Assembly (NCBI GenBank): GCA_037974665.1
Contig: CM075764.1
Span: 86,360,825 to 86,424,824, forward strand
Length of the DNA: 64,000 nucleotides
Source: Ehretia macrophylla
Taxonomy: Eukaryota > Streptophyta > Magnoliopsida > Boraginales > Ehretiaceae
Direction of reading: 5' to 3'
The notes under the pieces are model-generated. The model searched no databases. It was not told the DNA's origin and was given only the letters and a program-made list of their open reading frames with translations. The translations under genes were made by a program, and so were the position numbers. Positions 18,401 through 28,292 of this stretch are shown piece by piece. How positions within the stretch are numbered: position 1 is the first letter of the stretch; each line of letters starts with the position of its first letter.

Positions 18401-19910
18401 GAACGTAGAAGTTGGTTCTTCTTCATTTCTGGGAAGCTAAACAAATAAACAAAAAGTGCTTTTTATTTTTTCTTTTGTTTTCATAAATATATATTGAATC
18501 CTCTTTAGCTGGCAGTGACTGGTCAATTCCTTATGATTGAAGTATTTTTACAATATTTCATGTGTCCATCAAAGTGCAAGTGAAATGCCCCCAACAATTT
18601 ATCCCCATCGATTACCCTTACCCAGAGATGTTCATAACTTATACTCTCTGATCAATTTTAAATCCTTCTTGCAGGGCAAGAATCCATGAATTTGGGGTCC
18701 AATTGTTAGAAACTCCTTTTGGAGTTATCACACTGGTTGTCGTTCAACAAGGTGCATCCCAAGCAAAGATCAAATAGTCGAAGGTTCCTTCCCCGTCCCG
18801 GAATATTAGAATTGAGATTTTGACAGACCTCAGGGGCATGAATTTTATGGAAATACTTGAATTTCTGTAAACATTTTTAAGTTTGTACAGTTAAAATATG
18901 GGAGTTCCTCATGATCCCTGATGCTATGCAAGTGGAAACTACGCCTGCATGCTTCTACTTGAAACGTGGAAGCCATTTTTTTTTTTCTTTGTAGATTTTA
19001 TACGAGACAATTGTGGTGGGTAGAATTCAGAAAAAAATGATCTGCAAAGATTGATTTAGGAAGGGCTAATTCCAGCATATGTGAAAATTTGAATCATTCC
19101 CCTTAAATTTTGAATATCATCCTTTATTACCACAATTTCAAATCTCAAGGTTCAAAAATTATCCAAAATTTCGAATATTGCACTTTCTTCCAAGAATTGT
19201 TTCATTTTCAGACTTAGAAGACATTTTTTTTGATTTAGCTTATCATCTATTATTGGGCTTCTCTAAACAAGATTGTAGTGGTGTTGTCCGATCCATATAG
19301 AAGACCCCACCAAACAAAAATTTACGCAAAAATTTATCCAATTATACACACTTTTTCCCTGCTCTGCTCCCGCGTAGTTGATCCTTTTAACCTAAAAATC
19401 ACACGAAACGGGAATAAATTTTGCAAAAATCGCATAATCGATTTCTACAAAAAGTAGAACAATTCCGAAAATTAATAATGTACAATGCAAGCGAAAAGAT
19501 CCAGAATTAACGAACAACAAGGAGAATCCAATTAAACAAAACGACGCTGTATCAACATCAAATCGAACAAACCCTAACAGAATATTATTACGATTATGAT
19601 TATTATTATTATTACTATCATTATTGATGTAAAAACGAACCGGTTTAGCGAACTCGATCTTGATAGGGTTACCACGGAGGATGTGGCCCTGTAAGGCCTC
19701 CTTGGCGGCTTTGGCGTCGTCGAGATTCTTAAAGTATACGAAGGCGTAGGTTCGTGCAGAGTACGCTGTTATGCTGTCGATCGCTCCGTGCTTCGAGAAG
19801 ATTCCATGCAGGTCCGCCTCCGTCACGTCCGGGCCCAGATTCCCGATCCATAAATTCTTCGTCGGGTGCGCCTCCCCTTGCTCCGCCGTCGATTTGGGCG
19901 CCGGTGGCAT
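12403..19910 (-). CDS. FPA: FPA: RRM/SPOC (SPEN family) RNA-binding protein
   Basis: FPA is a nuclear protein of the autonomous flowering pathway that binds nascent RNA and promotes use of proximal poly(A) sites (known for Arabidopsis). Five exons are read on the minus strand: 19910-19641, 16851-16606, 15775-15641, 15351-14351 and 13738-12403. All have GT...AG introns and consistent phases, giving about 995 codons; Arabidopsis FPA is about 900. Domains: RRM1 about residues 18-88 (LWIGNL at 20-25, RTYAFVYF at 53-60), RRM2 about 94-170 ([21 protein letters not shown]), RRM3 about 232-305 ([17 protein letters not shown]), and SPOC about 522-646 ([33 protein letters not shown]). The C-terminal 350 residues are Gln/Pro/Ser-rich. 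The ATG at 19910 gives RRM1 a short leader, as in relatives. No frameshift or stop is seen, so the gene looks functional. Confidence 0.95.
16852..19640 (-). other. Long first intron of FPA
   Basis: The intron is 2789 bp and separates RRM1 from RRM2. In Arabidopsis, FPA represses itself by promoting poly(A) site use inside its first intron (established). The large first intron is kept here, which would permit the same control (inference). No coding exon is seen inside; open frames at 17055-17267 and 18107-18352 have no family features. Confidence 0.7.
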
Positions 19911-19980
19911 TGTTGCAATTAGGGTTTAATTCGAAATTGATAGATCTATTTTTTAATTAAAAATTTAAGAAAGAAAACTT

Positions 19981-20022
<42 letters not shown>

Positions 20023-20783
20023 GAGGATGGAAACGGTGATCTGAACGAGATTATAAATAGAGTCCCAAGGCCTGCAGGGTTTTCTCTTTTTTTTTTTTTT
20101 TTTTGGTTATCTATTAATTTTTCTTATCTTTCTGTTTTGCTCTTTTTTATTTTTTTATTTTTTATGGTGTTATCTATTAATTTTTATTATTTTTCTGTTT
20201 TGTTCTTTTTTATTTTTTTTTGGTGTTCTATTGTTGTGTTTTTTGTCTATTCATTCTTATATTTCTAGAAAAAAGGAAAAAACGTGATTTTAGGATCTGA
20301 ACGTAGTCCAAATAAAATTTAAGGACTAAATAAACTTTCAAACTTTTAATAAAATTGCTCAAATTGTTGAAAAAAGGTATCATACACACCCATTAACTAA
20401 ATTGTTTCTTGCAATTGTTAAAAAATATAAGAGCATTGTTATTTATACCTAATATTTTTTTTTTATTCTTTTTTTTTTGTAAATATAAAAATTTCAGACA
20501 ATAAATAAAACTTCAAACAAAATGTTACACTATATAAATAGTATCATATTTTACCCTCTAATACTTATAATCTTTTGTAGGCTAATATTGTATTACTCTC
20601 TCAACGTAAAGATAATGTAACATTATTTCCTCTCAAGTTTATTTTGTATCACTCAGGTCCCTTTGAGTTATTAAATAAAATGAGGAAGCATTTTTGTACA
20701 TTTGTATATTTTATAACAGCTTCAACAAACATTTTTTAAACTAAAACAAAGAAAGATTAAATAATACAAAATAAACATTAGGT
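19911..20783 (-). promoter_or_regulatory. FPA 5' UTR and upstream region
   Basis: Directly upstream of the FPA ATG, the minus strand carries a long CT run (the GA run at 19982-20020) and then a T/A-rich stretch with a T18 run at about 20086-20104 (plus-strand reading). CT-rich tracts in plant 5' UTRs and core promoters are common. No clear TATA box is chosen. The Ty3/gypsy element starts about 870 bp upstream of the ATG. Confidence 0.5.
19982..20020. repeat. (GA)n microsatellite in FPA 5' region
   Basis: A pure GA dinucleotide run of about 39 bp lies about 70 bp upstream of the FPA start codon (CT on the coding strand). Repeats like this vary readily in length. Confidence 0.95.
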
Positions 20784-23235
20784 TGTGAGACCCTATGTTT
20801 TGCTTTATCTCGTTTTACGTGTTTTATTTTATTTTACGTGAATTAATTTTTTTATGTGCTATATGACTTAGAATGTATTAATTCTATGATTAATACTCCT
20901 AGTACATGCTAAGTGTGCATTCATGAAATTTTCATCAAAAACGGAATCAGAAATCTTATCGTCAGTTTTGGTGAATAATATTTTTGAACACCTGTCTGCT
21001 AAAATTTTTACAGGGGTGTTTTAAACGTTTTAAAACCTAGTCTTCGAGTATTAATAGACCCGTGTTTGATTAAAACGGATTTAGAATCGGTTTTAGAATT
21101 TTAAAGATTTTTACACTTTCTTTTACAAGAAAACGAGTTTTAAGCCGATTCGAGTGAAACTATTTTAATGTAACATTCTTTGTCACCTAAAATATACTGT
21201 CTAGAATTGGTTTAACTGTTAAATTAATAGTTGAACAAGAAATACTCAAGAAATGAATTAAAAGACTAGAAAAATAATTAAATGACTAAATAAATTACAT
21301 TGACTTTGCATTTTTTTATTTGACCAAGCCTTTATATGCATAATATCATCAACACACACAAAACACAACACAAAACACACTCAAAAAATACACACATAGC
21401 CGAGAGCTTCAAGGGAGAAAAGAGAAAGAAATTTCAAAGGTTTTTAAAGCAATTTTTCATAGAAAAACCTAGTTTTTGTCCGTAGAACTTCGTGCCGAGT
21501 TGGATTCCGCTTGTTGGGCACGCATTGCACGCATATCTAGGCTTATATCGCATCAAAGGTGAGAGAAAAATTCTAGATCTCAAAAGTCATATTTTATATT
21601 TTTGTTCATAACTGCATTTTGAACATTTAGAATGTTAATTTGAAGTTATATTATTGCTCAGCGCATGCTAGGGATCGTTTATGTGTATTACTACGAGATT
21701 TGAACCATTGTAGCGAAATTTTTTATTTTCGGGTATTAAAAATTGATTAATTAGCCATTTGATGATTATCTTGAGTTGTTGAGGTTGGAATCGATTGCCG
21801 TCGATTTCTAAAAGTTTGTTAATTACGTGGTAACGCCGTTATAATGCCAAATTTTCTATTGCGATGTTTGGGTGAAAATCCAGAAATTTCAGCCTAAGTG
21901 CATTGAGGTTTTAGGGTTGTTGGGCTTGATTTTGATGTGTCTTGGTTGGTTTCTGAGAGGGCTAATGTAGTTGATTGAATGGGTGAGTGTTTGAAACTGA
22001 TTTGGAGTTGTTTGGATTAGTAGAATGTAAGATATGATTATTTGAAGTTTAGGTTGTCTTTCTTTAAATTGTTGAATTGAGCCATTAGTTGATTGGGTGG
22101 TATTTGAGTGATTGAATTGTGAGTTGTTAATGGTTAGACTAGGGTAAGATTACGTGTTTCATGCATGTTAAGTTGGATGGCCTACTTTGTCATCTAACTT
22201 AGTTGTTTGTTGTTCAATTCAATATTGATGTTATATTGATGTCATATTGATGTTATATTGATGTTACACTGATGGAAATGGATTATTATTGATTGACGAT
22301 TGATGAACCGTGAGATAGGCAATTCTGCTAGATTGTCCTCCTGTGAATGATATTTATTATTATTGTTGAGTCTTGGTATGTGTGTGCCACCTCTCGGGCA
22401 GCATCGGGTTGTCGGGTTGATAACGGCATGACTACCAGAGACTACCGCCAGCTCGCATGACGGAGGTGTCATGGAGGGAAGGGCTAGTGATGTACCTCGG
22501 GTGCGTGAGTAATGGGGAGTTACAAGAAGAATGGTTGAGATCGTGATGACATTTGGAGCTACACCAAATTGAGTATCCTTTATTGATTGGTCATTATAGT
22601 TATGTGTTTATATTGTATTGATGTTTATTTGTGTGTTTACTTGCTCAAAGGATCATTTCCAATGAGTATAGTAAATACTGTTAGAGATCTATCGGATCCT
22701 CGCTGAGCTTGTTTTATGTAAGCTCACTCTCTATTATTGCATGCATACAGGTGTCCTTTCACAAGATTTCGGGTACGTGCCTCCAGAAGGGGAAAATGTG
22801 CCTTACATGGATGAGTCTTATGTGCAAGAGTCTTTGCCATGAGATTGTTTATAGTTATTGTAATATGATGTATTGTAAAACCTACCTTAGTATAAAGACT
22901 GATGTATAATGGTTTAGTAGTCTTCTTTTGACCATGTTAGATTACTACGTTGGTTTATAATCTATTTTGATTTGTATGTTAAAGTTAAGGTATTATGTTG
23001 GAACGGAGGCGTATAACTATGAATGGATCATCTAAGAATGATTATTGTATAATATGGTTATGTTATATGTTGTTAATAGTATTGGGAAATTGATTGTTGT
23101 TTGGTTGAGGAGTTTGATTGGATGATGTTTTGAGAGGTTGGTTTAGAGCCTCGGTGTCTTAATTACTATCGTTATACTGCCGAAATTCCGTTACGTCCTG
23201 ACTGATTATAGGTGGGGTCGAGTTGGGGCATGACA
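20784..23235 (+). repeat. 5' LTR of the chromovirus
   Basis: The LTR is 2452 bp with TG...CA ends. It is closely similar to the right copy, with mostly transition differences plus a few small indels (an extra stretch near 20822 and a retained hairpin arm near 22705). It carries promoter-like TTGACT/TTTGACC plus TTTATATGC at 21300-21338, a donor-like AAG|GTGAGA at 21558/21559, and an acceptor-like ACAG at 22750. Confidence 0.95.
21300..21338 (+). promoter_or_regulatory. LTR promoter: W-box-like sites and TATA
   Basis: TTGACT (21300-21305) and TTTGACC (21319-21325) directly precede TTTATATGC (from 21331). TTGAC(C/T) is the known WRKY transcription factor core. The same association occurs in the other two chromovirus-type LTRs in this window. 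Confidence 0.5.
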
Positions 23236-23241
23236 TTTAAG

Positions 23242-23253
23242 TGGTATCAGAGC
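23242..23253 (+). other. Primer binding site (initiator Met-tRNA type)
   Basis: TGGTATCAGAGC begins 6 nt after the 5' LTR end. This is the standard plant LTR element match to the 3' end of Met-tRNA and fixes the element's orientation as plus. Confidence 0.93.
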
Positions 23254-23529
23254 ACATGTTAGCTGTCAGCCGGGGGATTCTCGGATTGTGGGTAATGGTC
23301 TTAGCATGAAAGGATGAATGAAGTTAAATAAAAATTAACTATGTGTTAATATGGTTAAGTGATTAAGTGATTATGTGATTTAGTGCTTATGTGATTATGT
23401 GATTAATTTATTTATGTGATTGATACTTAAGTGATTTATGTGCTTTATATGAGTTTATTGCTTATGTGTTAATAGTTGTTCATAATTTGTTTATGTGCTA
23501 TAACCTGTGCTAACTCTTTGATTAGTAGA

Positions 23530-26500
23530 ATGACGGGTAGACCGAGGACCAGAGGTAGGCCTGAGGTGACTGATGAGGTTATGATAAATGTGGCACCAGG
23601 CCAAGTTAGGGATGATGACCGCTTCGGAGCAGCTTTTGATAGGTTAACCGAGATCATGGCCGGGCAGGCACAGTTACTGGCAGGGTAGGTTGCCCAAACT
23701 CAGGCATTGCAGAATCAGTTACTGAACGTACAAGGTAGGTACCACGGGCGTGGTACGCTGAAAGAGTTTTTAGGGTATTATCCACTGCGGTTTCAGGGGG
23801 AGCCAGACGATCAGAAGGCTGAGGCGTGGATTAGTAAGGTGGAGAAGATCTTTGACCCTATGGATTATACCGATGAGCAGAAGGTCATTTTTGCTGTGTA
23901 CTTGCTGGATTATGAGGCAGAAGAATGGTGGCGCACGGTGAGAACTAGCTGGGTGACTCAGGGTATTCCGTATGTTTGGGGTACCTTTCTGTTAGCTTTC
24001 CGGACAAAGTATGTCCCGAGGATCGCGAGGGAGCGGAGAGAGGCAGAGTTTCTAGCCTTAGTTCAGGGAGATGCTTCAGTGGCTTAGTATGAGGCCACTT
24101 TCACTAGGTTGTCCACCAATGCACCAGAGTATATGGCTGACGAGGAACGTAAAACTCGTAGATTCATGTTGGGGTTGAGGCCCGAGATTCAGGATGCGAT
24201 GGTCCTGAATCGGTATGATATACTTACGGAGGCCTTTGATGCCGCTTCTAGACTGGAGAAGGGAAAGGGGGAACAGATTGTGTCTAGTCAGCCTAGCAAG
24301 AGGCCCTTCCAGCCGCAGGGTCAGTAGGGAGTGTATAGGCCTCCCGTACAGCAGGGTGCGTACAGGCCGCCAGCTCAGCAGGGTTCTTACAGACCGCAGG
24401 GTCAGCAGAGTTATTATCAGCCACGGTTTCAGCAGGGGTCTTATCAGGCTCAGTCTCAATTTAGGCCGACCCAGTCTCAGGGTCAATACAGGCCTAGTTT
24501 TGTTAGACCTCAGCAGCAGGCAAGTACAATTGCTTCTTTAGCTTCTGGTTCTTCTAGGGGCAGTGTTAGTGCATCATCACCGCAGTGTACTTACTGCAAG
24601 CGCCAGGGCCATGAAGAGGCCGACTGCAAGGTGAAGGCAGGGGCGTGTTTGGGTTGCAATAGCAATCAGCATAGGGCGAGGGATTTCCCTAGATATAAGA
24701 GGACTGAGGGTCAGGCAGCAACACAGGGTTATCAGGGTCGACCTACGGGTAGTGCAGCTCAGCAGCAGCGGGTTCAGGCTCGGGCCTAGGCAGTTGACTT
24801 AGAGGAGATGCCTGAGGAGACTGCAGTTGTGGAAGGTAACTTCCTTATACTTGATCAACTTGTTAAAGTGTTGATTGATTCTGGTGCTACGCATTCTTTC
24901 ATTACTCCTGCTTGTGTGCAACGTGTTAATGTACAACCTGAAGACTGTCTTTTGTGGTTGAGATTAGTACCTATTTGACTGATAAGTATGTGACTGGCCT
25001 AGTTTGTAAGGATTATATAATACATGTTAAGTGGTATAATTTTCCTTCGGACCTTATCTTATTTCCTATCCGGGGGTATGATGTTATCTTGGGTATGGAT
25101 TGGCTATCTAAGTGTGATGCGCAGTTGAACTGTAGACCAAAGGTAGTACAGTTTCGTTTGCCAGATCAGCCAGTAGTTAAGGTAGTAGGGAATCGGGGTG
25201 CTAAGACGAGTTTTATTATCTCAGCAACTAAAGCCGTTAAGTTGGTGAGTAAGGGGTGTTCGGGAAATCTAGCTTATTTGATCAACAAGCCATCAAATAA
25301 GCTATAGCTGGAGGAAGTTCCTATTATTCGGGAATATCCTAATGTATTTCACGAAGAGTTGCCAGGATTACCGCCAAAGAGAGATGTAGAGTTTATGATT
25401 AATCTTGTTCCCGATACTCAACCTTTTTCAAAATCAGCATACTAGATGGCACCAGCTGAGTTGAAGGAGCTGAAAACTCAGTTGCAGGAGTTAATAGAGA
25501 AGGGTTTTATTCAGCAGAGTTCTTTACCTTGGGGAGCTCCTGTTTTATTTGTGAAGAAGAAGGATGGTACCTTGAGGTTATGCATTGACAATCGTGGTTT
25601 GAATCAGGTGACCATAAAGAACAAGTATCATTTGCCTTTGATTGACGAGTTGTTTGATCAACTTCAGGGAGCCAAAGTCTACTCTAAGTTTGACTTGAGG
25701 CAGGGGTATTATCAGCTTCAGATTCGCACGAAGGATATTCTGAAGTCTACCTTCAAGACTCGGTACGAGCATTATGAGTTTGTAGTTATGCCTTTTGGAT
25801 TAACTAATGCACCGGCAGCATTTATGCATCTTATGCATCGGGTTTTTTAGTCGTACTTGGACCAGTTCGTGGTTATCTTTATTGATGATATCTTGGTTTA
25901 TTCTAAGTCTGAATCGGAGCACGAACAACATCTACAGCTTGTCTTATAAAAGCTGCAAGAGCATCAGTTGTTTGCCAAGTTCAGCAAATGTGAATTTTGG
26001 CTGCAACGCATATCTTTTCTTGGTCATGTTATCACACAGAGCGGTATTTCTGTAGATCCCACTAAGATTGAATCGGTGATGTCTTGGAAACGTCCGGAGA
26101 ATGTTTCTGAGGTTCGTAGCTTTCTTGGCTTGGCAGGTTATTATCGTAGGTTTGTCAAGGACTTTTCGAAGATTGTCGGGCCACTTTCTAAGTTAACTCA
26201 GAAACAGACTAGCTTTGTTTGGGATGAGAATTGTGAGAGTGGGTTTCAGGAGTTGAAAAAGAGATTGACTACTGCTCCAGTACTTGCTCTACCAGAGGGG
26301 ACTGATAATATGGTCATTTACAGCGATGCATCCAAGGAGGGCTTAGGATGTATTCTTATGCAGAATGGTCGGGTTATTGCCTATGCTTCTAGAAAGTTGA
26401 AGCCTTATGAGATGAATTATCCGACTCATGATCTTGAGTTGGCAGCTGTTGTTTTTGCACTGAAAAAGTGGCGTCATTATCTGTGGGGCAGTAAGTTAGA

Positions 26501-28292
26501 GATTTTCACTGATCATAACAGTCTTAAGTATTTATTCTCACAGAAGGAGTTAAATATGTGTCAGTGGAGGTGGATGGAACTTCTTGAGGATTATAATTGC
26601 TCTATCAGTTATCTGCCTGGAAAGGCAAATGTTGTAGCAAGTGTTCTTAGCCGTAAGACGAGTGTTTCTTGTTTGGCTGTCAAGAAGTGGGAGGCTCTTG
26701 AGGAATTCACTTATTGGAGACCGGAGTTGACTCAGGTTGGGGTGATGTGTTCACATCTCCGTATTCAGCCTTTATTGCTGTCTCAAATCAGAGAAGCTCA
26801 GCAACTTGACGTTAAACTTCAGAAGATCAAGGATCAGATCACGGATGATCAGTCTGACTTCAAAGTGCATGAGGATGGTATTCTTCGGTTTCGGAACAGG
26901 GTTTGTGTTCCCGATGAACCGGGCTTGAGGAGAGGTATTCTAGAAGAGGCTCATAATTCTAAGTACACCATTCATCCTGGTGGAAACAAGATGTATCGGG
27001 ACTTGAAGCAACATTACTGGTGGAATAATATGAAGAGAGAAGTTTCTCAATTCGTGTCTAGATGTTTGACTTGTCAGCGAGTAAAAGCCGAGCATCAACG
27101 ACCTGCAGGTTTGCTTCAGCCGTTGGCTATACCACAGTAGAAATGGGACCATATTGCGATGGACTTCGTCACTAGTTTGCCTAGAACACCGAGAGGTAAC
27201 GATGCGGTTTGGGTTGTCGTGGATCGTTTGACTAAGACCGCTCACTTTATTTCAATGCAGATGGGAGATGAAGTTACAAAGTTGACGGATCTTTATTTGG
27301 ATCAGATTGTTAGACTTCACGGGATTCCATCTAGTATTGTCTCGAATCGAGATCCTCGATTTACTTCTCGTTTGTGGGAGAAACTTCAGGAGACTTTGGG
27401 TACTCAACTTAGTTTCAGTACAGCGTATCATCCACAGACCGACGGTCAGTCTGAGAGGACTATTCAGATTCTGGAAGATATGCTCAGGGCTTGTGTTCTG
27501 GACTTCGGGAAGAACTGGGAGAAACATCTACCACTTGCCGAGTTTGCCTATAACAATAGTTATCAAGCTACTATTGGGATAACACCTTTTGCAGCTCTTT
27601 ACGGTCGTAAATGTCGTTCACCTTTGTGTTGGGACGAGGTAGGGGAGATGAAGACTATTGATCCGACTATTATGCTAGAGCTTCTAGAGAAGATCGAGAA
27701 TGTTCAGTTGATCAGGCAGAGAATGCTTACGGCGTAGAGTAGATTCAAGAGTTATGTTGATAAGCGTCGTCAGGACTTGGAGTTTGCAGTCGGAGATCGG
27801 GTTTTCTTGAGATTGTCTCCTCGTAAGGGGTTTGCTCATTATGGTAAATGTGGTAAGTTGAGTCCGAGGTTTGTGAGGCCGTTTGAGATTACTGGCAGAG
27901 TTGGTAAGTTGGCATATCGGTTGGCTTTACAGGAGAATTTCTCTAATGTCCACGATGTATTTCACGTGTCTAATTTGCGGAAATATAATCCGGATCCTTC
28001 TCATATTCTTAAGACGGAGCCGCTACAGCTTCGTGAGAATCTGACTTATGACGAGCGGCCGATTCGTATTCTTGATCAGATGGAACGAGAGTTGAGGTCG
28101 AAGAAGATTCCGATGGTCAAGGTGTTGTGGAAGCATCACGGTATCGAGGAAGCTACTTGGGAGATGCGAGATCAGATGCAGCAACAGTACCCAAATCTTT
28201 TCCGATCAGCAAGTAAGAATTTCGGGGACGAAATTTCTTTAAGGGGTAGAGAATGTGAGACCTTATATTTTGCTTTATCTCGTTTTGTGTGA
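23530..28292 (+). pseudogene. Gag-pol polyprotein of the chromovirus (broken)
   Basis: The Gag ATG is at 23530. Gag runs to about 24790 and has a CCHC knuckle (CTYCKRQGHEEADC, near 24589) followed by a decayed second knuckle. The protease motif LIDSGATHSF is near 24873. RT is about 25446-26060 ([20 protein letters not shown]). RNase H is about 26300-26660 ([10 protein letters not shown]). INT has its HHCC zinc part near 26950-27120 and its core at 27159-27737. A chromodomain lies near 28065-28190 (VLWKHHGIEEATWE). In-frame stops: 23686, 24085, 24325, 24787, 25305, 25443, 25848, 25947 (TAA), 27138, 27735; all but one are TAG. A 1-nt loss (or equivalent) near 24945 shifts the frame inside the protease. 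The RNase H C-terminal Asp motif and the second INT core Asp (SNRD) are also changed. The element cannot move by itself. Confidence 0.93.
28241..28253 (+). other. Polypurine tract
   Basis: AAGGGGTAGAGAA lies immediately before the right LTR, the usual place for the plus-strand primer of reverse transcription. Confidence 0.8.
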
